The notes below the pieces were generated by a model. It ran no database searches. It had not been told where the DNA came from and was given only the letters and a program-made list of their open reading frames with translations. A DNA stretch of 64,000 nt from NCBI RefSeq assembly GCF_026278345.1, contig NZ_CP111085.1, positions 4,870,282 through 4,934,281 on the forward strand, read 5' to 3'. Of this stretch, positions 1 through 7,868 are shown one piece after another (position 1 is the first letter of the stretch; each line of letters begins with the position of its first letter). The position numbers and the translations under genes were made by a program. Source of the stretch: Tellurirhabdus rosea (GTDB taxonomy: Bacteria > Bacteroidota > Bacteroidia > Cytophagales > Spirosomataceae).

Positions 1-592
1 CGCGCGTCTGCGGACTCAGGTAGTGAACGGCCAGAGCGGTGCCGCTCAGCAGGCCGCCGCCGCCTACCGGTGCCAGCAATACGTCGAACGGGCCGGCGTC
101 TTCAAGCAGCTCTTTGGCGGCGGTTGCCTGTCCGGCAATTACCCGGTCGTCGTCGAAGGGGTGGACCAGTTCGGCGCCTGTCCGTTCCATAATTTTGCGG
201 ACGCCCTCTTCCCGGGCGTCCAGCGTCGGTTCGCATTCAATGACCTCGGCTCCGTAACCCCGGACGGCGTCTTTCTTCACCTGCGGAGCCGTGCGGGGCA
301 TCACGATGTATGCCCGGGTGCCCACCTGCCGGGCGGCGTAGGCAATGGCCTGGGCGTGGTTGCCGGACGAGTGGGTCGTGACCCCGTTTTTCAGCTGTTC
401 TGCCGTAAGCTGCAGCACGGCGTTGAGGCCGCCCCGGGCTTTAAAGGCCCCGATTTTCTGAAAATTTTCGCATTTGAAATGAAGATCGGCCCTGGCGAGG
501 GTATTGATGGTTCGGTTGGTCAGCACGGCCGTGCGGTGGATATGCGGCCGGATGCGGTCGTGAGCCGCTTCGATGTCGGTAAGCGTAATCAT
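1..592 (-). CDS. Threonine ammonia-lyase / serine racemase-like PLP enzyme (partial, C-terminus outside window)
   Basis: Fold-type II PLP enzyme of the threonine dehydratase/serine racemase family, expected to deaminate threonine or serine (2-oxobutyrate or pyruvate plus ammonia) or to racemise serine. The frame is open from ATG at 590-592 to the left edge (about 197 residues). Visible marks are the N-terminal MITLTDIEAAHDRI, the PLP-binding lysine in GAFKARGG (K51), the SSGNHAQ substrate loop and the phosphate-binding glycine loop VGGGGLLSG. The C-terminal part, which would show whether an ACT regulatory domain is present (biosynthetic IlvA) or absent (catabolic or racemase), lies outside. 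It shares its strand with the hydrolase upstream (62-base gap). The family call is firm; the exact reaction is open. Confidence 0.9.
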   Translation of the reverse strand, partial: MITLTDIEAAHDRIRPHIHRTAVLTNRTINTLARADLHFKCENFQKIGAFKARGGLNAVLQLTAEQLKNGVTTHSSGNHAQAIAYAARQVGTRAYIVMPRTAPQVKKDAVRGYGAEVIECEPTLDAREEGVRKIMERTGAELVHPFDDDRVIAGQATAAKELLEDAGPFDVLLAPVGGGGLLSGTALAVHYLSPQTR

Positions 593-654
593 GAATGGGC
601 GTTTTTTTGCAAAGTCGCAAAGAAATCGCAAAGAAGCGCAGGCAAGGCCAGAAT

Positions 655-1563
655 TCAGTACGGCGCTTTGTCGGCCACGGTCGAAAGCTCCGCGCCGCCA
701 CCGGGCAGGGGCTCGTCGGTGCAGCGCAGCAGCAGTTCACGGACGAGGCTGGGGTGCGAGCTGGTAATCAGGTGACCGGCTTCGGGAAGGATAAAGAATT
801 CGGTGTCCTTTCCGGCCAGTTGCCGACGGGCAAAGTCGAGGTTGGCCGGGTCCACAATCCAGTCTTTTCCGCCCTGTAAAATCGTCGTCGGAACGCGCAG
901 CTGGGGCCAGTGCGGGGTTAGTTTTTTCAGCTCCTTCACGTGAGAATACTTCTCGGCCGTGGCGGTGTTGAGCTGGCGGGGCAGAAAAAGCTGGACGAGC
1001 GGGAAGCGAGCCCAGCCCGAGAACCACCAGAATTTCTCCCGGTCGGGGTCGATGGCCGGGGCTACCATGACCAGATGACGGACCTTGTCGGGGTAAAGCA
1101 TCGCCAGCCGGGCGGCGATCGGAGCGCCGAACGAGCGGCCCAGCACCAGCGCCGGCCTGCCGGAACGGTTGGCCGACAACGCCAGCGCGATGGCGTGCGC
1201 CTGCCGGTCGATGGACGTGATGGTGCGGTGGCGGCGCTTGCGGGATTTGCCGTAGTTGGGCCGGTCGACGGAAATCAGGTTGTAATGGCGTTGGAGCAGG
1301 CTGTCGTCCAGCATCCGCAGATAGCCGTACCAGGCCCCCGGCGCGCCATGAATCAGCAGCAGCGGCGGCAGGGTGTCGGCCCCGACGCTGGCACAGAACA
1401 GCCGGACGCTGTCATTTTCGATCGTTACAAAACGGGGCTTTACCGGGCGGCTGGCGTAGTGAGCCGTAATCTCGCGTTCGCTCATGGCCCAGCGACGAAA
1501 ACAGCCGGACAGCAGGCAGGGAAGAGCCAGCAGAAGGAAGGTTCGGTAAGGAAAACGGAACAT
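655..1563 (-). CDS. Alpha/beta-hydrolase fold lipoprotein
   Basis: A 302-residue hydrolase with an N-terminal lipoprotein signal: hydrophobic residues 8-19, then the lipobox LLSGC with C21 as the lipidation site. It is therefore probably anchored in the envelope, which is unusual because many alpha/beta hydrolases are cytosolic. The oxyanion segment LLIHGAPG (69-76), nucleophile elbow GRSFG (S144), an acidic residue in GGKDWIVD (D234 or D238) and the histidine in EAGHLI (H264) make a complete catalytic triad. The substrate cannot be read from sequence; esterase, lipase or peptidase activity are all possible. It lies between the response regulator and the PLP enzyme on the same strand. Confidence 0.85.
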   Translation of the reverse strand: MFRFPYRTFLLLALPCLLSGCFRRWAMSEREITAHYASRPVKPRFVTIENDSVRLFCASVGADTLPPLLLIHGAPGAWYGYLRMLDDSLLQRHYNLISVDRPNYGKSRKRRHRTITSIDRQAHAIALALSANRSGRPALVLGRSFGAPIAARLAMLYPDKVRHLVMVAPAIDPDREKFWWFSGWARFPLVQLFLPRQLNTATAEKYSHVKELKKLTPHWPQLRVPTTILQGGKDWIVDPANLDFARRQLAGKDTEFFILPEAGHLITSSHPSLVRELLLRCTDEPLPGGGAELSTVADKAPY

Positions 1564-1629
1564 GGTAACAGATTGTTAACCGGGAAGTTACAGATAATTC
1601 CCGATTAACAAATAGCGTTCAGCGGGAGC

Positions 1630-2034
1630 TTACGAAAAATAAGTCTCGACAATATTCTCCAGCATGTCCCGGGTCAGGGGTTTGTTGCGGTAACCACGGA
1701 CATTGGCAAATCGGTGGGCACGCGTCTCGTCATCCGGATTGAGCGAGGTCGTCAGCATCATCAGCACCACATGGGCCCGAAGGTCCGGAGAAAGGCTTTC
1801 GTATTCCTGCAAAAACTCAAAGCCGTTCATGCCGGGCATGTTAATGTCCAGCAGAATCACATCCGGCCGGATGTAATCGGTATCCTGCTGCCTCAGGTAA
1901 GAAAGCGCCTTGATGCCGTTTTCAACCACCCGAACGTGATTGCAAAGCCCGGATTCCTCAATGATTAACTGATGCAGAAAATTGTCGTCGGGGTCGTCGT
2001 CAACCAACAGAATGCAGTTGATTTTCCTGGGCAT
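1630..2034 (-). CDS. Single-domain CheY-like response regulator
   Basis: A 134-residue receiver domain with no output domain. The acidic pocket VDDDPDD (11-17), phospho-acceptor D63 in LLDINMPG, the TTS switch residues near 95 and the conserved lysine in RNKPLT (K118) are all present, so it should be phosphorylated. Members of this Bacteroidota type (cyanobacterial Rcp1-like) usually pair with phytochrome-like kinases. Here its first 35 bases overlap the 3' end of the upstream kinase gene in another frame, which indicates translational coupling and that the kinase at 2000-3163 is its partner. It probably signals by protein-protein contact. Confidence 0.92.
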   Translation of the reverse strand: MPRKINCILLVDDDPDDNFLHQLIIEESGLCNHVRVVENGIKALSYLRQQDTDYIRPDVILLDINMPGMNGFEFLQEYESLSPDLRAHVVLMMLTTSLNPDDETRAHRFANVRGYRNKPLTRDMLENIVETYFS

Positions 2035-3163
2035 AGTAACGTAAGGGATTTATCATTTTCGGGAGGGTGAAATAAAAGGTGCTGCCCTCACCGACAGTAC
2101 TTTCGACCCAAATTTTACCCCCGTAAATCTCCACAATTTTCTTGCAGGTAGCCAGGCCGATGCCCGTGCCGGGGTATTCGCCCCGGCCATGCAGCCGCTG
2201 AAAAATGAGAAATATGCGGTCAAAATACGTCTTTTCTATACCAATCCCATTATCGCTGATGGAAAATAAATACAAACCCGCTTCGTCGCGGAAGCTCAGC
2301 TTCACCTCCGGAGCCACGCCGGGTTTGTGGTATTTGAGGGCGTTGGTGATCAGATTCTGGAACAGCCGCTTCATGTCGATCCGGTGCGCCGTAAGCTGGG
2401 GCAGCGCCGGAACGTCGATCGTAGCTTCTGTCTGCGCAATGTCGTTTTGCAGCTCGTCACAGATTTCGCTGACGAGTTCATCGAGCTGAAACGTCTCAAA
2501 TTCGATGCTGTTGCCGACCCGCGAGAAATCCAGCAAATCGTTGATCAGACCCCGCATGCGCCCGGCGGCGGCCGTCGTTGTGTCGATGATGCGGTGCCCG
2601 TTTTCGTCGAGGCCCTCGCCGTATTTTGCCTCAAACAGTTTCAGGTAGTTTTCAATCGTTTTGAGCGGCGATTGCAGGTCGTGCGAGGCCACGTAGGCAA
2701 ACTGCTGCAATTCCTCGTTGGAGCGGCGCAGTTCCTGTTCCACCTGCTGCCGGATGCGCAGTTCCATGTTGTATTCCTGCGAGGTCCGCAGCCCGACGGC
2801 TTCGTCGAAGTACCGGATCAGGGCAATCACGGTGGCAATCGACACCACACCGGTCAGAAACCGGATGACGGCGTTGAAGCGGTAGGCCGGCCAGTAGAAC
2901 ATGGTCGCATCGAGCAGGTGCGTGAAGCCGCACAACAGAATGAAAGCTCCGAAAAGCCAGAACACCCGAATCAGGGGAACGCCTTTTTTGACGATAATGA
3001 AGCGGATCAGCACCAGCGGAATAGCCATGTAGGCCGCCCAGATGGTCAGGTCCGAAAACAGGTACAGCCAGCCGTGAAAGTCGGTCCAGTTGCCGCAGTA
3101 CCAGCGCGGCGGCCAGTCGCTGGTATCAAAAAGCTTACTGAAGAAGTCAACGAGTGTATTCAT
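2000..3163 (-). CDS. Sensor histidine kinase with ethylene-receptor-type (Cu-binding) membrane domain
   Basis: A 387-residue membrane kinase. Three transmembrane segments (about 35-57, 68-88, 98-118) form a domain that matches the plant ethylene receptor ETR1: SDLTIWAAYMAIPL (D38, Y45, P49) and FILLCGFTHLL (C78, H82). The spacings D-Y 7, D-P 11, D-C 40 and C-H 4 equal those of ETR1 D25, Y32, P36, C65, H69, where Cys and His bind the Cu(I) that holds ethylene. A coiled coil (about 130-152) leads to HisKA with H161 in ASHDLQSPL, then an HATPase_c domain with N, G1 and G2 boxes ending in YFTLP. It overlaps the downstream receiver gene by 35 bases. The ligand is inferred, not shown. Confidence 0.9.
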   Translation of the reverse strand: MNTLVDFFSKLFDTSDWPPRWYCGNWTDFHGWLYLFSDLTIWAAYMAIPLVLIRFIIVKKGVPLIRVFWLFGAFILLCGFTHLLDATMFYWPAYRFNAVIRFLTGVVSIATVIALIRYFDEAVGLRTSQEYNMELRIRQQVEQELRRSNEELQQFAYVASHDLQSPLKTIENYLKLFEAKYGEGLDENGHRIIDTTTAAAGRMRGLINDLLDFSRVGNSIEFETFQLDELVSEICDELQNDIAQTEATIDVPALPQLTAHRIDMKRLFQNLITNALKYHKPGVAPEVKLSFRDEAGLYLFSISDNGIGIEKTYFDRIFLIFQRLHGRGEYPGTGIGLATCKKIVEIYGGKIWVESTVGEGSTFYFTLPKMINPLRYYAQENQLHSVG

Positions 3164-3332
3164 TCAAAAAGGGATGCCGGATTGGTCCTGGAGCGCTAAT
3201 TTAATGGTATTCGGTCTAAACTTACCTTAATATTAGTATTTAGCGGGCAAAAAAATGAAGTTTGTCAATCGATTTAATAGCAAGTTAATGCATTCATAAC
3301 CAGGACGGCCATCGAATTAAAACGCTATAAAA

Positions 3333-3370
3333 GCCGAACGGGTGACCTTAGCTAAGGCCACCCGTTCGGC
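3333..3370 (-). terminator. Intrinsic terminator after the sugar dehydrogenase gene
   Basis: A 12-bp stem (gccgaacgggtg / cacccgttcggc) encloses a second palindrome (ccttagctaagg). On the minus strand it is followed by a T-rich run. It lies 18 bases after the stop codon at 3388, which separates this gene from the downstream kinase. Confidence 0.8.
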
Positions 3371-3387
3371 GGGAAAAACTACCTGAT

Positions 3388-4599
3388 TTATTTATTTCCG
3401 AATTTCCGGATTACTCCTCCCACGTGGTCCAGCACATAAAGTTCGCGGTTGGCATCTTCGCCAAAGGCCGAGATGTTGCCGCCGCTGCTGGTGAGGAGCT
3501 GGTTGCCGGTCGATTGTTTTCCGTTGTGGGACAGGGCCCAGACTTTGCCGCTGCCAAAATCCCCGAAGATGTATTTGCCCTGGAGGTCCGATACGCCCTT
3601 GCCCCGGTACACCACCCCGCCCGTTACCGAGTTGCCGTCGCTGCCGTGCCGGTACTGGTGAATAGGTTCAATGAGTTTCTGGCGGTCGCAGTCGGCTTTG
3701 GGGTTGAAGCAGTTGCGGGCTTCCATGATCCGCCAGCCGTAATTGCCGCCCTTGGTCACGATGTCGATTTCCTCCAGTTCGTTCTGGCCGACGTCGCCCG
3801 TCCAGAGCTGTCCGGTCTGCGGATCAAAGCTGAACCGCCAGGGGTTGCGCAGGCCGTAGGCGTAAATCTCGCCGAGCGCGTCCGACTGGTTGACAAACGG
3901 GTTGTCGGCGGGAATGCCGTAATTGCCTTTGTCGGTCTTATTAACGTCGATGCGCAGGATTTTGCCCAGGTACGTGGCCCGGTTCTGCCCGTTGTTCTGC
4001 GGGTCGTTGGCGCTGCCGCCGTCGCCGGTCGCGATGTACAACATCCCATCCGGCCCGAAGGCGACCTTGCCGCCGTTGTGATTCGAGTACGGCTGCCGGA
4101 ATTTCAGCAGCACCACTTCCGAACCGGGGTCTACTTTATCGGCCGAAGCCGAACTGGCCTTGAAACGGCTGATGACCGTTTCGCGCGGGTTGTTCTTCGT
4201 GTAATTGACGAAGAAATACCCGTTTTGTCGGAAGTTCGGGTGGAAGGCCAATCCCAGCAATCCCATTTCTCCTCCTGCTTCCACCCGATCCCGAATATCC
4301 AGATAAACGCCCGCTGACTTCGCCGCCGGGTCGTTGGTGAACGAACGAATGCGCCCTGCCTGCTCCACTACAAACACCCGGTTGGTGCCATCTCCCGCAT
4401 GCGTAAACTCGACCGGTTGTTCAAACGTCAGATTAGGAAACGCGTTTACAAGTTGGACAGCCGTTGGGCTGTCGGCGGCGGGTGTACCTGCTTTTTCCGC
4501 ATCACGAGGCCGACAGGCCATCGACACCACGAAGGCGAAGAGAGCCGTTGCCACCAGGGAGCCCAGCAGGGCCGTTGCCGTTTTTTTTAAATAGATCAT
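3388..4599 (-). CDS. PQQ-dependent sugar dehydrogenase family lipoprotein (GSDH type)
   Basis: Six-bladed beta-propeller of the soluble glucose/aldose sugar dehydrogenase family, which oxidises aldoses with PQQ and calcium. The ATG at 4597-4599 (MIYLKKTATALL) is preferred to an upstream in-frame start at 4653, because it puts the signal peptide at the N-terminus: a hydrophobic stretch ending in VVSMAC with a lipobox cysteine. Mature segments typical of the family are GEMGLLGLAFHPNF, YSNHNGGKVAFGPDGMLYIATGDGG, LRNPWRFSFDP and GGNYGWRIMEARNC. Length (403 residues) fits. Many Bacteroidota homologues are annotated this way without tested activity, so the substrate is unknown. It is probably monocistronic, with a terminator at 3333-3370. 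Confidence 0.85.
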   Translation of the reverse strand: MIYLKKTATALLGSLVATALFAFVVSMACRPRDAEKAGTPAADSPTAVQLVNAFPNLTFEQPVEFTHAGDGTNRVFVVEQAGRIRSFTNDPAAKSAGVYLDIRDRVEAGGEMGLLGLAFHPNFRQNGYFFVNYTKNNPRETVISRFKASSASADKVDPGSEVVLLKFRQPYSNHNGGKVAFGPDGMLYIATGDGGSANDPQNNGQNRATYLGKILRIDVNKTDKGNYGIPADNPFVNQSDALGEIYAYGLRNPWRFSFDPQTGQLWTGDVGQNELEEIDIVTKGGNYGWRIMEARNCFNPKADCDRQKLIEPIHQYRHGSDGNSVTGGVVYRGKGVSDLQGKYIFGDFGSGKVWALSHNGKQSTGNQLLTSSGGNISAFGEDANRELYVLDHVGGVIRKFGNK

Positions 4600-4767
4600 C
4601 GCAGTTCCGACGAAGTTTTCTACATTCGTACTAACAAGGGTCAGGCCATTCATGATCAGCGAACTTTTTGGTGAGGTTCTTGTTTCTGTATCAACGAATT
4701 ACGCATAAGATGGGACGCCGCGCCGACGGACAGATGAAAATGTGCTGTTGTAGCAATTCCTCAAAAC

Positions 4768-4827
4768 GGGGAGGGCAATCCACTATGTTCCCTGGACATT
4801 AACAGCCCTCCGCAGGAGGGCTTTTTT
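4768..4827 (+). promoter_or_regulatory. Candidate transcription attenuator in the cysE leader
   Basis: A strong intrinsic terminator (GCCCTCC 4805-4811, loop GCA-containing, GGAGGGC 4815-4821, then TTTTTT) ends only 8 bases before the cysE ATG at 4836. The upstream gene is divergent, so this terminator would stop cysE itself. The 5' arm can instead pair with an identical GGAGGGC at 4770-4776, giving two mutually exclusive hairpins as in classical attenuators. A five-codon frame, MFPGH (4785-4802), lies between the two arms, preceded by a GGGGAGGG stretch. The pairing is seen directly; regulation is inferred, and no known riboswitch class was recognised. Confidence 0.55.
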
Positions 4828-4835
4828 GTGACTAT

Positions 4836-5657
4836 ATGACAACGGCTGAACAACAGTACTTTTTTGAACGACTGACCACGCAAAACGCCAGTTACCGCTA
4901 CCGTCTGCCTTCCAAACCGGATGTCGGACGGTTTATCGACAGCCTGATCCGGTTCCTGTTTCCCATTACGCAGGACTGTCGGCCCATCGAAGCGGGCATC
5001 GCCGAATCGTACCACGCGCTCAAGCAGCAGCTGGAGTGCCTGCTGTGTCCGCTGGGCACCAACCTGCCGGACAAAAAGGCGGAGCTGAACGAGCAGTTCT
5101 TCGATCGCCTGCCGACCATGTACGAGATGCTGCTGCTGGATGCGCAGGCCATAGCCGCCAATGATCCGGCCTCGGTAGGCGTCGAGGAAGTGTTGGCCGT
5201 CTATCCGGGCTTTTACGCCATTGCCGTTTACCGGCTGGCGCACCTGCTGACGGAACTGAATGTGCCACTGCTGCCCCGCATGATGACCGAATACGCCCAC
5301 GCGCAGACGGGCATCGACATCCACCCGAACGCCCGAATCGGACAGTCGTTTTTCATTGACCACGGCACGGGCGTCGTGATCGGGGAAACGACCGTGATCG
5401 GCAACAACGTGAAGATTTATCAGGGCGTGACCTTGGGAGCTACCCACGTCACCAAGTCTATGGCGCAGAAGAAACGCCACCCGACGATTGAGGATAATGT
5501 AGTTATTTACGCCAATGCGACCATTCTGGGCGGCCGGACGGTGGTCGGCCACGATTCCATCATCGGCGGGAACGTGTGGCTGACGCAGAGCGTGGAGCCG
5601 TACTCACTGGTCTATCACCAGAGCCAGGTGGAGGTACGGTCGATGTCGGAGTCCTGA
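4836..5657 (+). CDS. cysE: Serine O-acetyltransferase
   Basis: Makes O-acetylserine from serine and acetyl-CoA, the first step of cysteine synthesis, in the cytosol. The 273-residue protein has an all-helical N-terminal domain (to about 135) and a left-handed beta-helix acyltransferase domain with hexapeptide repeats. Diagnostic segments are [36 protein letters not shown] (catalytic H-D region) and [11 protein letters not shown]. This long-N-terminus form is the SAT variant common in Bacteroidota. The ATG at 4836 follows a terminator hairpin that may act as an attenuator. No other cysteine gene is adjacent. Confidence 0.93.
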   Translation: MTTAEQQYFFERLTTQNASYRYRLPSKPDVGRFIDSLIRFLFPITQDCRPIEAGIAESYHALKQQLECLLCPLGTNLPDKKAELNEQFFDRLPTMYEMLLLDAQAIAANDPASVGVEEVLAVYPGFYAIAVYRLAHLLTELNVPLLPRMMTEYAHAQTGIDIHPNARIGQSFFIDHGTGVVIGETTVIGNNVKIYQGVTLGATHVTKSMAQKKRHPTIEDNVVIYANATILGGRTVVGHDSIIGGNVWLTQSVEPYSLVYHQSQVEVRSMSES

Positions 5658-5658
5658 C

Positions 5659-5904
5659 TCAGAACAGCTCCCGCAGCAGATTTCCCAGCTTCAGGGCTCC
5701 TTTTGCGGCTGGAGTGGAAGAGAGCGGACGTACGGTTCCCATCAGCATTCCGTCCGACTTTCGGTAGACGGCCATCAGGTCCGTCTGGCTCATTTTCAGC
5801 AGCGACGACTTGAACAGCAGGTGGTTGTGGGCCTCGACCAGCGAATCAAACTCTTTGGCGGTAGCGGCAAACTCCCGGAAATGAACGGCGAGGTACGTAT
5901 TCAT
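5659..5904 (-). CDS. Small conserved-looking hypothetical protein
   Basis: An 81-residue protein convergent with cysE; its stop codon is 1 base from that of cysE. The ATG at 5904 (MNTYLAVHFREFAATAKEFD) is chosen because the six residues added by the upstream ATG at 5922 look like leader. Composition is balanced and amphipathic, with no signal peptide, membrane helix or known motif. The segment LMAVYRKSDGMLMGTVRPL suggests a short beta hairpin. I do not recognise the family. No terminator hairpin separates it from cysE, so the two transcripts may overlap. Confidence 0.55.
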   Translation of the reverse strand: MNTYLAVHFREFAATAKEFDSLVEAHNHLLFKSSLLKMSQTDLMAVYRKSDGMLMGTVRPLSSTPAAKGALKLGNLLRELF

Positions 5905-6345
5905 ACAGATTAGCATCAACAAATTGCCCCATCAAGACGCCAAACGTCCGGACGCGTCACATTTTTATCTGTAAAAAGCATTTCCAGCGGGAGCGCTCCG
6001 TTTGCGGGCGCGTTACCAAAGTCCAGCCTCCGACTGCCATTATTTTTCTTCCAGCACAGTTACTGACCAACGGCGCTGCGTTCGTTCGGGACGTTGCGAT
6101 TCGTTGAAACGCCGCAGATACCCGCGCCGAGTCCGGACAGCGGACACTTTCTGTCCGCTTCTGTACGGAAAATGTCCGGAAGCGTACATTTTTTCGGCAG
6201 ACCAAAATTTCCCCGAAAGTTAACTAGCTGATATGTAAGGGATTAAGTTCTAGCATGGCGCTTTGGCACAGGCTTTGGCTATTAATTGGCAACAGTGAAC
6301 AACAACAACACACGAACAGAAACAACAATTAACAACAACAAATAC
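5905..6345. other. Intergenic region with inverted repeats
   Basis: No convincing gene in about 440 bases. It holds clustered TGTCCG/CGGACA words between 6131 and 6190: a palindrome GTCCGGAC at 6131-6138, an 8-bp inverted repeat AGCGGACA/TGTCCGCT (6139-6146 and 6152-6159), and TGTACG/CGTACA (6162-6167 and 6183-6188) followed by a T run. From 6290 to 6345 the sequence is a nearly pure A/C-rich leader (AAC repeats) before the secreted protein gene. Confidence 0.6.
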
Positions 6346-6750
6346 ATGAACGCCATGAAAACCAACATCATTACCTCCGCCCTGTTTGCCGCCCTGCTGA
6401 TCACCTCAACGGCCTTCGCCGGCACGGAACCGTCTGACGACAAAATTACCGCCAAGGTGGCGGCCGTTCAGGTGAGCACTTACAAAACCGTGGACAACAA
6501 CATCCGGGTCAACATCGAGAAAAAAGCGTCGATCGTGGCCTCGATTCTGATCCGCGATGCCAACGGGCAGGTGGTCTACAGCCAGCACATCGGCAAGAAA
6601 ACGGAGAAACTGGCCGCCAAATTCGACGTCAGCAACCTCGAAGACGGTACTTACCAAATCCAGGTGGTGTCCAAAGAAGGGACCATCTCGAAAGAAATCA
6701 ATCTGAAAACGGCCACCGAACAGCCCAAGCGGCTGCTGGCGGTGAACTAA
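6346..6750 (+). CDS. Secreted protein with Por-secretion-like C-terminal beta domain
   Basis: A 134-residue exported protein. The ATG at 6346 (MNAMKTNIITSALFAALL, with a second ATG at 6355) is chosen because it starts a clean signal peptide ending at AFAG; upstream codons translate the A/C-rich leader. The mature part has the pattern of short T9SS-sorting-like or DUF3244-like beta sandwiches: SILIRDANGQVVYSQHIGK, then KFDVSNLEDGTYQIQVVSKEG. Standing alone, such proteins are common in Cytophagales and have no assigned role. It is followed by a strong terminator at 6814-6847 and is probably monocistronic. Confidence 0.75.
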   Translation: MNAMKTNIITSALFAALLITSTAFAGTEPSDDKITAKVAAVQVSTYKTVDNNIRVNIEKKASIVASILIRDANGQVVYSQHIGKKTEKLAAKFDVSNLEDGTYQIQVVSKEGTISKEINLKTATEQPKRLLAVN

Positions 6751-6813
6751 GCCGCCCAATCATTGTGCATGAGTTTTAGTGAAACGACTTATTGTTTAGG
6801 TTAAGGAAACAGG

Positions 6814-6847
6814 AAAGCCCTCTTCTGCATGAAAGAGGGCTTTTTTT
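6814..6847 (+). terminator. Intrinsic terminator after the secreted protein gene
   Basis: An 11-bp stem AAAGCCCTCTT/AAGAGGGCTTT with an 8-base loop, followed by a run of T. It lies 63 bases after the stop codon at 6750. Confidence 0.9.
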
Positions 6848-6862
6848 ATTACAGAAGGGGGG

Positions 6863-6940
6863 GACAATAGACACTGGACAATAGCCATTTGAGGGGCATT
6901 GGAGCGATTGGGGAGTGGACAGTTTCCGTGGCCAGTGTCA
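6863..6940. repeat. Degenerate heptamer-repeat element (weak member)
   Basis: From 6863 the sequence reads as 7-base units GGACAAT, AGACACT, GGACAAT, AGCCATT. The word GACACTGG (6870-6877) has its reverse complement CCAGTGTC at 6932-6939. This resembles a decayed form of the unit-based inverted repeats elsewhere in the window (for example 31965-32034), but the arms are too degraded to be sure. Confidence 0.35.
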
Positions 6941-7025
6941 GGTTTTTTGTCCGCGGAGTGCTTCTCCTGCCAAAAATCAGGGGGATGGGTTGATTTTTGT
7001 CAGCCCGGAAGATGAGTCGGGTCGG

Positions 7026-7033
7026 TAGGTTTG
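7026..7033 (+). promoter_or_regulatory. Bacteroidota -7 promoter motif (TAGGTTTG)
   Basis: An exact match to TAnnTTTG, 29 bases before the ATG at 7063. No -33 TTTG was found at the usual distance. Its position inside the longer possible reading frame (from 6997 or 7012) supports the shorter desaturase start. Confidence 0.45.
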
Positions 7034-7062
7034 TGGCGGCAAATAATTTACCGTCTCCACTA

Positions 7063-7827
7063 ATGGCTTTAGTTCTTACTTTCTTTGCGCTGCACTGGTA
7101 TCTGTCGGTGCTGATGCAGACCTTTTTTCTCCATCGCTACGCCGCTCACCAGATGTTTACCATGAATCCTTTCTGGGAAAAGGTCTTCTATATCATCACG
7201 TTCGTTTCCCAGGGGTCATCGTTTCTGAGCCCGCGCGCCTACGGCATCATGCACCGGCTGCACCACGCGTACGCCGATACCGAAAAAGACCCGCACTCGC
7301 CCGACTTCTCGGACAACCTTTTCGATATGATGTGGAAGACCAAGAGCTATTACAACGACATTGTCCACAACCGCGACACCATCGACCCGAAATTCAAAAA
7401 AGGGGTGCCGTACTGGGGGGCTATGGAAAAATTCGGCGACCTCTGGGTCGTGCGCCTCGGCTGGGGCATCCTGTACACGCTGGTGTACATCTACGCGTAC
7501 CAGAACCTGGACATGCACTGGGCTTTTTTCTTCCTGCTGCCGTTCCATTACCTGATGGGCCCGGTCCACGGAGCCATCATCAACTGGTTTGCGCACAAAT
7601 ACGGGTACATCAACTTCAAAGTGAACGACACGGCGAAGAACCTGCTGCCTTTCGATTTTCTGATGATGGGCGAGTCGTACCACAACAACCACCACAAATT
7701 CGGCGGCCGGGCCAACTTCGGCGGGTTTCGCTGGCACGAGTTTGACCCCTGCTACCCGCTGCTGCTCCTGCTCAACGGCCTGCACGTGATCAAACTGAAG
7801 CGAAACAACGATTTGAAATACATGTAA
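7063..7827 (+). CDS. Fatty acid / acyl-CoA desaturase (membrane di-iron)
   Basis: Introduces a double bond into acyl chains, using a membrane di-iron centre. Starting at ATG 7063 (MALVLTFFALHWYLS) the protein has 254 residues. All three histidine boxes are present: HRYAAH (H24-H29), HRLHHAY (H64-H68) and HNNHH near 203-207. Four membrane segments flank them. Earlier starts at 6997 (TTG) or 7012 (ATG) are possible, but a promoter-like motif lies inside that extension. Its likely role is adjusting membrane fluidity. The stop codon merges with a bidirectional terminator shared with the convergent LytTR gene. Confidence 0.9.
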   Translation: MALVLTFFALHWYLSVLMQTFFLHRYAAHQMFTMNPFWEKVFYIITFVSQGSSFLSPRAYGIMHRLHHAYADTEKDPHSPDFSDNLFDMMWKTKSYYNDIVHNRDTIDPKFKKGVPYWGAMEKFGDLWVVRLGWGILYTLVYIYAYQNLDMHWAFFFLLPFHYLMGPVHGAIINWFAHKYGYINFKVNDTAKNLLPFDFLMMGESYHNNHHKFGGRANFGGFRWHEFDPCYPLLLLLNGLHVIKLKRNNDLKYM

Positions 7828-7868
7828 AAAAGGCCGGTCCGTCAGTTTTCGACGGACCGGCCTTTTTT
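7826..7868. terminator. Bidirectional intrinsic terminator
   Basis: A perfect 18-bp inverted repeat (left arm 7826-7843, right arm 7851-7868, 7-base loop) with A run and T run at the two ends. It serves both the desaturase (+) and the convergent regulator gene (-), and overlaps both stop codons. Confidence 0.95.

Noticed and set aside
5957-6205. Possible small gene on the minus strand
   Set aside because: The translation is Arg/Ser-rich, runs through the inverted-repeat cluster and has no recognisable start context or homology pattern.
7826-7868. Treating the long perfect hairpins at 7826, 36090 and 47931 as mobile repeats
   Set aside because: Each is GC-cored with A and T runs, sits right after stop codons, and has unrelated sequence, so ordinary (mostly bidirectional) terminators explain them.
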